Part shown: positions 1 through 5,335 of the stretch, piece after piece | Numbering within the stretch: the first letter of the stretch is position 1 | Layout: each line of letters opens with the position of its first letter | Source of the DNA: Limnoglobus sp. | GTDB lineage: Bacteria > Planctomycetota > Planctomycetia > Gemmatales > Gemmataceae | Reading direction: 5' to 3' | Length of the DNA: 5,733 nucleotides | NCBI GenBank assembly: GCA_025353985.1 | Contig: JANXNT010001157.1 | Location: 1 to 5,733, forward strand | Made by a program: the position numbers and the translations under genes | The notes under the pieces: model-generated | The model's input: the letters and a program-made list of their open reading frames with translations, nothing else | Database searches by the model: none | Told to the model about the DNA's origin: nothing

Positions 1-2
1 AT

Positions 3-578
3 CGCGGTGCCGATGTCGAAATCGTCCTCGGCGACGCGCGTCTCAAGCTCGAAGAACATACCGACCGCAAATACAAATTGCTGTTGCTCGACGCCTTCAG
101 TTCGGATGCGATTCCGATTCACTTGCTGACGAAGGAAGCGGTCGAGTTGTACCTCGATCGCCTCACCGATGATGGCATTCTTGCGGTGCATATTTCGAAC
201 AAGTTCGTGAATCTCGAACCGGTCGTGGGCCGAATCGCGGAGAAACTCGGGCTAACGGGCTTGCTCATGAACGATAGCTGGATCGACGATACGCACAATC
301 ACCCACCGGGGAAAACGCAATCGTCGTGGGTGGTGCTCGCAAAGAATCCCGCACGCCTGGAAGCCTTCAAACGACCCGAATTCGGCATCGTCTATACGCA
401 CAAACTCAGCGCGGAACTCATCTCCGAGCCGAGAGTGTGGCAGCCTCTCAAGCCGCACGAAAGCGTCAAACTCTGGACCGACGATTACTCCGACGTACTC
501 AGCGTGATGATGATTAAAGAGATCCAGCGCGTACGCCACGCCCTCGGCCTGCCAACGATGGCAGCGCTCCGGGAATAG
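3..578 (+). CDS. Spermidine-synthase-like protein, C-terminal part (5' end outside window)
   Basis: This is the C-terminal 191 residues of a methyltransferase-fold protein of the spermidine/polyamine synthase (PABS) type. The frame is open from base 3 to the TAG at 576-578, so the true start lies upstream. An internal TTG at 78 is not a credible start, because it would split the conserved fold. Visible motifs are the VLGDAR segment (visible residues 8-13), which in this fold is part of the cofactor/substrate pocket, and the hydrophobic strand plus acidic loop LLLLDAFSSDAIP (26-38), which replaces the classical D-(S/T)-(S/T)-D-P motif. The later strand DGILAVHISN matches the Rossmann core. The family transfers aminopropyl groups to polyamines, but many bacterial homologues are fused behind a membrane-transporter-like region and have no proven substrate. 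That fusion cannot be checked here. The fold is fairly sure; the reaction is not. Confidence 0.8.
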   Translation, partial: RGADVEIVLGDARLKLEEHTDRKYKLLLLDAFSSDAIPIHLLTKEAVELYLDRLTDDGILAVHISNKFVNLEPVVGRIAEKLGLTGLLMNDSWIDDTHNHPPGKTQSSWVVLAKNPARLEAFKRPEFGIVYTHKLSAELISEPRVWQPLKPHESVKLWTDDYSDVLSVMMIKEIQRVRHALGLPTMAALRE

Positions 579-583
579 GTTTT

Positions 584-659
584 GTTAGCCCGACGCGCCA
601 GCGAGGTATTGTTAGCCCGACGCGCTAGCGAGGAATTGTTAGCGCGACGCGCAATTCCT
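584..659 (+). repeat. Three direct repeat units, 27-nt period
   Basis: Three copies of a GTTAGCCCGACGCGC-type unit start at 584, 611 and 638, exactly 27 nt apart. The first two 23-nt cores (584-606 and 611-633) differ at one base only (C599 versus T626). The third is degenerate: it has G instead of C at its seventh base and diverges after about 15 nt into an AATTCC end. The unit contains the self-complementary octamer CGCTAGCG (623-630). The cluster begins 5 nt after the stop of the spermidine-synthase-like gene and lies wholly in the gap before the ATP-grasp gene. It resembles dispersed intergenic repeats of planctomycete genomes that are often mis-called as LARRASE-type peptides. That link is from memory, not from a search. 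Confidence 0.85.
631..659 (+). other. Small nested hairpin in the repeat cluster
   Basis: AGGAATTG (631-638) is the perfect reverse complement of CAATTCCT (652-659), giving an 8-bp stem with a 13-nt loop. It overlaps the last three bases of the second repeat unit, so it competes at its base with the long stem 611-633/673-695, though most of both structures could coexist. The degenerate third unit ends exactly in this palindrome, which may be why it has diverged from the others. The complementarity is certain; any function is inference. Confidence 0.55.
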
Positions 660-672
660 GAAGGTGAACATC

Positions 673-695
673 CCTCGCTAGCGCGTCGGGCTAAC
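673..695 (-). repeat. Inverted copy of the repeat unit
   Basis: These 23 bases are the exact reverse complement of the second direct unit at 611-633 and match the first unit (584-606) with one mismatch. In RNA the two arms would form a 23-bp GC-rich stem closing a 39-nt loop (634-672). The arm ends 10 nt before the ATG of the ATP-grasp gene and 1 nt before its weak GGA ribosome-binding bases. No T-run follows, so this is not a standard intrinsic terminator, although it could slow or end transcription from the upstream gene, or protect a 3' end. Confidence 0.85.
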
Positions 696-705
696 CGGAA
701 TCGTC

Positions 706-1818
706 ATGCTAAACCCGATTCTGATCGTTGGTGCCAGTGGGCGGGCGGCGGCCGCATCGGCGATCCGGGCGGGGTTTGCGCCACACGTCATCGATTTGTT
801 TGCCGATGCGGACACGATGCGATTGTGTCCGACGATTGTCTGCCCATTTGCGGATTATCCGCATGGGTTGATCGCACTCGCGAACGACGCCCCGCCGATG
901 CCGTGGATGTATACGGGCGGTCTGGAGAATTATCCCGATGTCGTGATGGCGATCTCCGAACGTCGCGAACTTGTCGGCAACGACGCAAACGTGCTGTGTG
1001 AAGTTCGCGATGTCACCCGCTTCGCACGCACGGTGCGCGAACGCGGTGGCCACTTCCCCCCGACGATGCCGCTGGGTATGCGGCCTGCGGATGGAATCTG
1101 GTTGCACAAGTCGGCCACATCCTCCGGCGGCCTCGGCGTGCGGTTCGCGATCACCGAAGATTTCGATGGCCATTCGCAAAGTATGCAAGACTGCTTGCAG
1201 TTGTTCATCGATGGCGACCCGATGTCCGCGATCTATCGATCCGACGGCCAACACCGGTCCACATTGTTCGGCATGACGCGACAACTCATCGGCACGCCGT
1301 GGCTCCACGCGAAGCCATTCGCGTACGCGGGTAACATCACGCGCCACGAAGATGCACTCGCAAAAAACCTGGCGTTTCACGGCGAACTCTTATCGCAAGA
1401 CTTTCATCTCAAGGGCAGTTGGGGCCTCGATTTCATCGACAATCACAACGGCAAGGCTTGCACGATCGAGATGAATCCGCGTTACACCGCCGCCGTGGAA
1501 GTGCTCGAATTCGCGACCGGCAAATCGTTACTCGGCAATGCCACTTCACCGCGCCCATCGTCACCCGTCGTCGGCAAAGCGATCTACTACGCCCCTCATC
1601 GCATCCCGTTCCCCACATCGGGACCGTGGGACGAATCGCTCGCGAACGCCGTCAACGTCTGGCAACGCCCGGACTTCGCCGACATTCCCCACGGCGGCAG
1701 CCAAATCGAAACGGGGCAACCAGTTTGCACGATCCTCACAGAAGCCAACAGCGAAGCGGATTGCGTTGAACGACTCCAAAAGCGTGCCCTCGAACTCGAT
1801 ACGCTGTTCGGCGTTTGA
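706..1818 (+). CDS. ATP-grasp superfamily protein (carboxylate-amine ligase-like)
   Basis: This 370-residue protein has the order of an ATP-grasp ligase, an enzyme type that joins a carboxylate to an amine or similar nucleophile using ATP. An N-terminal Rossmann-like segment contains LIVGASGRAAAASAIRAGF (6-24) and DLFADADT (30-37). The ATP-binding part has K135 and a small glycine-rich loop (S139-G144), then LFIDGDPMSA (166-175). The metal-binding end is GLDFID (240-245) and EMNPR (E255, N257, R259). The DLFADADT pattern is reminiscent of the COG2232-type group, one member of which is associated with tetrahydromethanopterin-linked C1 genes in methylotrophs and planctomycetes. No such neighbour is seen here, so the substrate stays open. 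The ATG at 706 has only a weak GGA (697-699) upstream and directly follows the inverted repeat. It is probably cytoplasmic, as no signal or membrane helix is visible. Confidence 0.85.
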   Translation: MLNPILIVGASGRAAAASAIRAGFAPHVIDLFADADTMRLCPTIVCPFADYPHGLIALANDAPPMPWMYTGGLENYPDVVMAISERRELVGNDANVLCEVRDVTRFARTVRERGGHFPPTMPLGMRPADGIWLHKSATSSGGLGVRFAITEDFDGHSQSMQDCLQLFIDGDPMSAIYRSDGQHRSTLFGMTRQLIGTPWLHAKPFAYAGNITRHEDALAKNLAFHGELLSQDFHLKGSWGLDFIDNHNGKACTIEMNPRYTAAVEVLEFATGKSLLGNATSPRPSSPVVGKAIYYAPHRIPFPTSGPWDESLANAVNVWQRPDFADIPHGGSQIETGQPVCTILTEANSEADCVERLQKRALELDTLFGV

Positions 1819-1915
1819 ATACAGTTTCTGAACGCGCGCCTGCTTCCGATTCGCGTGCTAAATCTCTGTAGCTGTATTCGATTCGTTTGTGGCTGCGTCA
1901 AAAAGTTTTGCCGAC

Positions 1916-1919
1916 GGAG
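1916..1919 (+). promoter_or_regulatory. Ribosome-binding site fixing the start at 1929
   Basis: GGAG lies 9 nt before the ATG at 1929. The next methionine-type codon upstream in frame, a TTG at 1887, has no comparable purine-rich site and would put 14 residues, including charged ones, in front of a good signal peptide. The site therefore favours 1929. Confidence 0.6.
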
Positions 1920-1928
1920 TATCGTTCG

Positions 1929-2741
1929 ATGTTTGCGCTTGCTCGGTTGCTGTTCGCACTCGCGTTGTTCGCCGTCGCGAACGCCGTCGCTGCACCGCCC
2001 CAAACGACGCCGACGGCCGCGAAGGAAGTCGATCGCAACCCCAACGATTACGTCGGCAAGAAGATCGCCATTGATGTCAATGTGCTTTCCGTCGGTAAGC
2101 GCGATCTTGACGTCCGATTGGAAAATCGCGTTAAGCCGACGAACTTGAAGTTTCAACTGCCACTTTGGTTGGCCGACGAGTTGGCCGACACCAAAAAGTC
2201 CGCGACGATGTCGGTGCGGATTTTCGGGTCGCTGTTTGCCCCCACCGATCCGAAAGGAAAGTACGTCGTTGAAATCGATGAAATTGGCGTTTTGAACGAT
2301 CAACACGAAGTCGTGTCGATGATTCGAACCGTCGTGAAAACCACGACCCCGAAGCCCGTCGTCACCGCGCCAGCCGCCGCGCTCACTGCGATTCCCGCAC
2401 CGGTTCCGACGCGAGCCACCCCCGTGTTCACCGCACCAACGCCGACACGTGCCTCAGTAGTCGAGGCCGCTTCTTCCACAATACCGGTGGTAACGGAGAC
2501 ACCCGCGCCGGATCCCTCGTTGCCGATCGTGCCGATAGCGGGCGGATTAGCCATCGCGGTCGGCGGTGCGTTCGCCGCCTGGATGCTTCGCAAGCGAAAA
2601 CCGATAGTGCCAGTGCCACCGAAAATGACCGCAGCACCGAAACCTCTCGCGCAGACCGTATCTAAACTACCCGTGCCAGAGACACCGAACCCGGTGACCG
2701 CGTCCGCGCCATCAGTCCGCGACCGGCTGGCCCAGCGATAA
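1929..2741 (+). CDS. Exported, membrane-anchored protein with small beta-rich domain and Pro/Ala/Thr linker
   Basis: I do not recognise a named family. With the ATG at 1929 the protein has 270 residues. Residues 1-22 form a signal peptide with an Ala-x-Ala-like cleavage region (NAVAA, then PP). Residues about 36-124 form a compact domain rich in alternating hydrophobics (DYVGKKIAIDVNVLSV, TMSVRIFGSLF, GKYVVEIDEIGVL). This suggests a beta barrel, possibly OB-fold-like. Residues about 138-197 are a Pro/Ala/Thr/Val-rich spacer. LPIVPIAGGLAIAVGGAFAA (198-217) plus AWML is a transmembrane helix followed by RKRK (221-224), which predicts a cytoplasmic tail of about 46 residues, again Pro-rich. The likely topology is an extracytoplasmic domain held off the membrane on a flexible stalk. 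It follows the ATP-grasp gene by 110 nt, so it may have its own promoter. Topology is well supported; function is unknown. Confidence 0.75.
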   Translation: MFALARLLFALALFAVANAVAAPPQTTPTAAKEVDRNPNDYVGKKIAIDVNVLSVGKRDLDVRLENRVKPTNLKFQLPLWLADELADTKKSATMSVRIFGSLFAPTDPKGKYVVEIDEIGVLNDQHEVVSMIRTVVKTTTPKPVVTAPAAALTAIPAPVPTRATPVFTAPTPTRASVVEAASSTIPVVTETPAPDPSLPIVPIAGGLAIAVGGAFAAWMLRKRKPIVPVPPKMTAAPKPLAQTVSKLPVPETPNPVTASAPSVRDRLAQR

Positions 2742-2742
2742 A

Positions 2743-4464
2743 TCACTTCATCCAGCGGTCGAACCAACCGAGCATTTCCTTGCGCATCGTTGGCGTATAT
2801 GTGTGGCCGATATCCGGGTAGCGTATGCTGCGGAAGCGGTCGCTCGCCCCGAGCACGCGATACGTTCCGCCTGCTTTTGCTTCGATTGTGCGAATGCCAT
2901 CGGCGGGCGAACCGGCATCGAGTTCGCCCGTGAGGAACAGCACCGGCTTCGGTGCGATGAGCGAAATCACGCCTTCGGTGTCGAACTGTTTGAGCAAACC
3001 ATCGGCGAAATAATAGACGCCGTGCTGCCGCAATTGGCCGTGTTTGATGAGGTTTTCGTAGCGGGTGAGGCACGCCACGCCAACTGTGCAAGCGATCCGA
3101 TCGTCGATGGCGGCAAGCCACCAACTTCGAGTACTCCCCATGCTGATGCCTGTCGTGCCGATGTGCTTGACATCGACTTCGGGCCGCGTGCAAAGGTAAT
3201 CGAGCGCCACGAGATCATCGCGGACGAACATGCCCCACAGCGTACGGCCGAATAGAAGGTTGTACTTCAGCTGGCTCGCCTGCTGATTCACCGTCAACTC
3301 GGCCGAGCCACTCGGCCCTTTCCCGGCCCGCTCGCCGTACCACGCCGCATCGGCGGCGAACACCACCCAGCCGCGTTTGACAAAGGTGATGCCGAGCGGT
3401 TCCGCGCCGCCGTTCATGTTCGGTGTCAGAAGCTGCGGATGATGGAAACTCGACGAATGCTGCCAAAATATCGTCGGTGCGGGCTTCGTTACGACATCCG
3501 GAATGAGCATCATCGCCGACATCGTGCCGTCGATGCCGTTGAATATCCGCAGTCGTTCGAGGCGAAAACCGGGGTGGCGCTCGACGGACACCAGATGCGC
3601 TTTCGGCGTTGCGGGCCGCGGCGGCAGGTCGCCGAGCGATGCCACGACCTTCGCTTTCACGTCGGGTCGCCGCTTCGCCCAGGTGTCTTTATCGGCGGGA
3701 ATTTCGAACGTCGGGAACGGCAGCGTCTTATAAATCTCGGGCACGAGCGCGTCTTGTTCGGCTTCGGCTTTGCGGTACGACGCCACCGCATCGGGGCCGC
3801 TCGCCGGGGCTTTCAGGACCGTCGGCGAAAGAATCGCGAGCTTGCGTTGAATGCTATCGGCGACGGCATCCGCCAGTCGCTCGTACCCTTCCGGTGTGAA
3901 GTGCGCGCCGTCTTTGCCAAGCAGTTTCGCGGGGTCGCCCGCTTGCACGATGCGGTACAAATCGTGAATCGGTATGCCGAGCGGCAATAGTGTTTCCGCT
4001 GCTTTCTCGTTGTATTCGCATACGTCTTTGTCGAGCCAGTTGAATGCCGCATCGGTCGCCGCATGACGGTCGTCGACGATCGGCGTCGTTGCCGCAAAGA
4101 GAACGTGCGGCGTCACTTTGCGAATCGTCTCGGCAACGATTTTCAAATTCGCCGAATAGTCCGGAAGTGGCACCTGATACAACGCGGTCTTCTTCGACCG
4201 TTTCAGATCGTGCAAGCCGTTGTTCCAATGCACAATCAGCGGTTTCGACTCCGCAAGCCAGCCGTCGAGCAACCGTTTTGTCATGGCCGTGTCGCCGCCG
4301 TTTTGCCTCGGCGAAATGACGATGGCAATGCCTTCGAGCTTTTTCGCAACGATTGGCGCATACCCCTCGCGAATCGAATCGCCGAGTAGCAACACCGTCG
4401 GTAACTCCGCCGAAGCGGGCAACGACACCGCGATGTAAGCCAACGTCATGATGAATTGTTGCAT
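2743..4464 (-). CDS. Exported double hydrolase: SGNH/GDSL domain fused to alpha/beta-hydrolase domain
   Basis: This 573-residue protein carries two complete-looking esterase active sites. Residues 1-19 are a signal peptide ending ASA. Residues about 21-210 are an SGNH hydrolase: GDSI (28-31, nucleophile S30), G56/G57, the asparagine in WNNGLHD (80-86, probably N82) and DGAHFT (D185, H188). After a linker, residues about 285-573 are an alpha/beta hydrolase resembling the acetyl-xylan-esterase or dienelactone-hydrolase type, with nucleophile elbow GISMGS (439-444, S441), an acid in GELD (E514 or D516) and H554 in DIGHTY. Both families cut ester bonds. A signal peptide and paired esterases suggest removal of acyl groups from polysaccharide outside the cytoplasm, which is inference. 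The ATG at 4464 is preceded by AGGTG (4469-4473). It lies 27 nt after the TQSCDL-family gene and converges with the plus-strand gene, with one base between the stops. Confidence 0.9.
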   Translation of the reverse strand: MQQFIMTLAYIAVSLPASAELPTVLLLGDSIREGYAPIVAKKLEGIAIVISPRQNGGDTAMTKRLLDGWLAESKPLIVHWNNGLHDLKRSKKTALYQVPLPDYSANLKIVAETIRKVTPHVLFAATTPIVDDRHAATDAAFNWLDKDVCEYNEKAAETLLPLGIPIHDLYRIVQAGDPAKLLGKDGAHFTPEGYERLADAVADSIQRKLAILSPTVLKAPASGPDAVASYRKAEAEQDALVPEIYKTLPFPTFEIPADKDTWAKRRPDVKAKVVASLGDLPPRPATPKAHLVSVERHPGFRLERLRIFNGIDGTMSAMMLIPDVVTKPAPTIFWQHSSSFHHPQLLTPNMNGGAEPLGITFVKRGWVVFAADAAWYGERAGKGPSGSAELTVNQQASQLKYNLLFGRTLWGMFVRDDLVALDYLCTRPEVDVKHIGTTGISMGSTRSWWLAAIDDRIACTVGVACLTRYENLIKHGQLRQHGVYYFADGLLKQFDTEGVISLIAPKPVLFLTGELDAGSPADGIRTIEAKAGGTYRVLGASDRFRSIRYPDIGHTYTPTMRKEMLGWFDRWMK

Positions 4465-4468
4465 AATG

Positions 4469-4473
4469 CACCT
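4469..4473 (-). promoter_or_regulatory. Ribosome-binding site of the double hydrolase
   Basis: On the minus strand AGGTG sits 4 nt before the ATG at 4464. The spacing is short but usable. The alternative ATG at 4449 (residue 6) has no such site and would shorten the signal peptide. Confidence 0.45.
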
Positions 4474-4491
4474 GATGGTTTACATAGTCGA

Positions 4492-5001
4492 TTATCCAGC
4501 GGTCCGATATGGTTCTGGCAGAGCGATTCGCATGTAGGTCACGGCGAAATGTTGCGCCAAGTGTTCCCGGTATGGCGACTGCAAACTGGCGACTCGCTTG
4601 CCATCCGCGATCAACTGTTCCAATACGGCACGCGGTACAGAATGGACATCGCGCAGGTCGATCAGCGATTCCGTGAGCGAGACCGATTCGATCACTTCCG
4701 GCAAAAAATACCAGCCAAAAACCTGATGTCGCCGCACCTGATCCCGAATCATCGCAGCCTTCAAAACGCCATCGTCGATCAGCTTCTGTGCATCGTGAAC
4801 CTGGGCCTCGAGCACGACGTCGGTTTTAGGTTGAGCGAGATCGCAGGATTGGGTTAAGACAACGACTCGGGCAGGCCACCAGTAGATTGCAGGGTCCGAC
4901 AAATTCAGTGCGTCAGCCCCAGTATGGATGCTGACGAGTGGGCAATTCTCGATCAGATCGCCTTGCGTCAGTGCAGCGTCAAGTTTTACACGTGCAAACA
5001 C
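4492..5001 (-). CDS. Conserved-looking protein with TQSCDL motif, partner of the ribbon-helix-helix gene
   Basis: With a GTG start at 5001 the protein has 169 residues; its function is unknown. The start is chosen because AGGAG lies 9 nt upstream (5011-5015). A longer reading from 5064 would overlap the previous gene by 59 nt and has no better site. Visible blocks are an early LTQGDLIENCPLV (11-23), a hydrophobic strand ending in a cysteine motif, VVVLTQSCDL (46-55, Q51, C53, D54), a middle segment FGWYFLP (95-101), and a C-terminal block SPYREHLAQHFAVTYMRIALP (starting at 142). I recall similar combinations of a (S/T)QxCDL strand and a PYREHL-type end in uncharacterised bacterial proteins, so a real family is likely. 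There is no signal peptide or membrane helix, so it is probably cytoplasmic. The gene begins 4 nt after the ribbon-helix-helix gene stops, so translation is probably coupled. No PIN, RelE or MazF toxin signature is seen. Confidence 0.75.
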   Translation of the reverse strand: MFARVKLDAALTQGDLIENCPLVSIHTGADALNLSDPAIYWWPARVVVLTQSCDLAQPKTDVVLEAQVHDAQKLIDDGVLKAAMIRDQVRRHQVFGWYFLPEVIESVSLTESLIDLRDVHSVPRAVLEQLIADGKRVASLQSPYREHLAQHFAVTYMRIALPEPYRTAG

Positions 5002-5005
5002 CTTG

Positions 5006-5293
5006 TTAATCTCCTTCCGGAAAGTCGTGAGCCGTTGGGATCGGGGTATCGACGCGAACAGCACGAACGAGAGTCCCTTCTGGGCGCGGGATGGTAAACG
5101 GTGCGCAGATCTCCTCCGTGAGGAAGATCGCGTTTTGCACGGGTGCGGTTTCCAGGAACACCGTGTTGTCGCTTAGCGCAGTTTCAAGCACTTCAACGAC
5201 CGTATCGGCAGGGGACCGCTTCCGGTCTGCGGCTAGACGCTGGATTCGATCGTATAAACGGGGCGGCACATCGTTCAATACTAAGGTCGGCAT
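5006..5293 (-). CDS. Ribbon-helix-helix antitoxin-like small protein
   Basis: This is a 95-residue protein. Residues 1-40 fit a ribbon-helix-helix DNA-binding fold: a short strand PTLVLNDVP (2-10), helix RLYDRIQRLAADRK (12-25), the turn at SPAD (27-30) and a second helix TVVEVLETAL (31-40). This resembles the N-terminal part of VapB/FitA antitoxins, which dimerise and bind their own promoter. The C-terminal part (51-95), with FLTEEICAPFTIPRPEG (57-73), would be the partner-binding tail in such proteins. The ATG at 5293 has GAGG (5302-5305) 8 nt upstream. The TAA at 5006-5008 directly follows the ribosome-binding site of the next gene, which is embedded in this gene's last codons. By family knowledge it may repress the operon and bind the downstream product. 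No clear operator palindrome was found in the 42-nt leader. The fold is fairly likely; the antitoxin role is inference. Confidence 0.8.
   Translation of the reverse strand: MPTLVLNDVPPRLYDRIQRLAADRKRSPADTVVEVLETALSDNTVFLETAPVQNAIFLTEEICAPFTIPRPEGTLVRAVRVDTPIPTAHDFPEGD
5011..5015 (-). promoter_or_regulatory. Ribosome-binding site inside the preceding gene, fixing a GTG start
   Basis: AGGAG on the minus strand covers the GAA-GGA codons near the end of the ribbon-helix-helix gene and lies 9 nt before the GTG at 5001. It decides the start of the TQSCDL-family gene and implies translational coupling, because ribosomes finishing the first gene uncover or occupy this site. Confidence 0.65.
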
Positions 5294-5301
5294 TGAGTAA
5301 T

Positions 5302-5305
5302 CCTC
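5302..5305 (-). promoter_or_regulatory. Ribosome-binding site of the ribbon-helix-helix gene
   Basis: GAGG on the minus strand ends 8 nt before the ATG at 5293, a standard spacing, and supports this start over any other. Confidence 0.55.
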
Positions 5306-5335
5306 ACGGAATCGAGTGAAACTTCCCGCATTCTA

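Noticed and set aside
584..695. CRISPR array
   Set aside because: The units are directly adjacent, with only 4 nt between the 23-nt cores. One copy is inverted and there are no unique spacers or cas genes.
582..1001. Plus-strand ORF of 139 codons starting with LARRASE-like repeats
   Set aside because: It begins in the repeat cluster and continues out of frame through the well-supported ATP-grasp gene; the second half has no protein-like motifs.
709..1380. Minus-strand ORF of 223 codons
   Set aside because: It lies wholly antisense to the ATP-grasp gene and is rich in Arg/His/Gly, as expected for a shadow frame in GC-rich coding DNA; no motif was seen.
1817..1879. Inverted pair GAATACAG (1817-1824) and CTGTATTC (1872-1879)
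   Set aside because: Only 8 bp with a 47-nt loop and no T-run after it. It could arise by chance and does not fit a terminator.
1596..2306. Minus-strand ORF of 236 codons across the gap 1819-1928
   Set aside because: It is antisense to two supported genes, with low-complexity Arg/Gln-rich translation and no ribosome-binding site or family pattern.
2300..3193. Minus-strand ORF of 297 codons
   Set aside because: It overlaps the double hydrolase in another frame and is antisense to the stalked protein. The Gly/Ala/Thr-rich tail is the antisense of the Pro/Ala/Thr stalk.
3439..3990. Plus-strand ORF of 183 codons
   Set aside because: It is antisense to the double hydrolase, whose catalytic motifs are intact; Arg-rich shadow.
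5330..5335. TAGAAT on the minus strand as a -10 box for the ribbon-helix-helix operon
   Set aside because: No recognisable -35 lies 16-18 nt upstream, and planctomycete promoters are poorly defined; a single hexamer is not enough.
5294..5335. Operator palindrome for the ribbon-helix-helix protein
   Set aside because: Only 3-4 base arms were found (for example TCC/GGA at 5301-5310), too short to support a binding site.
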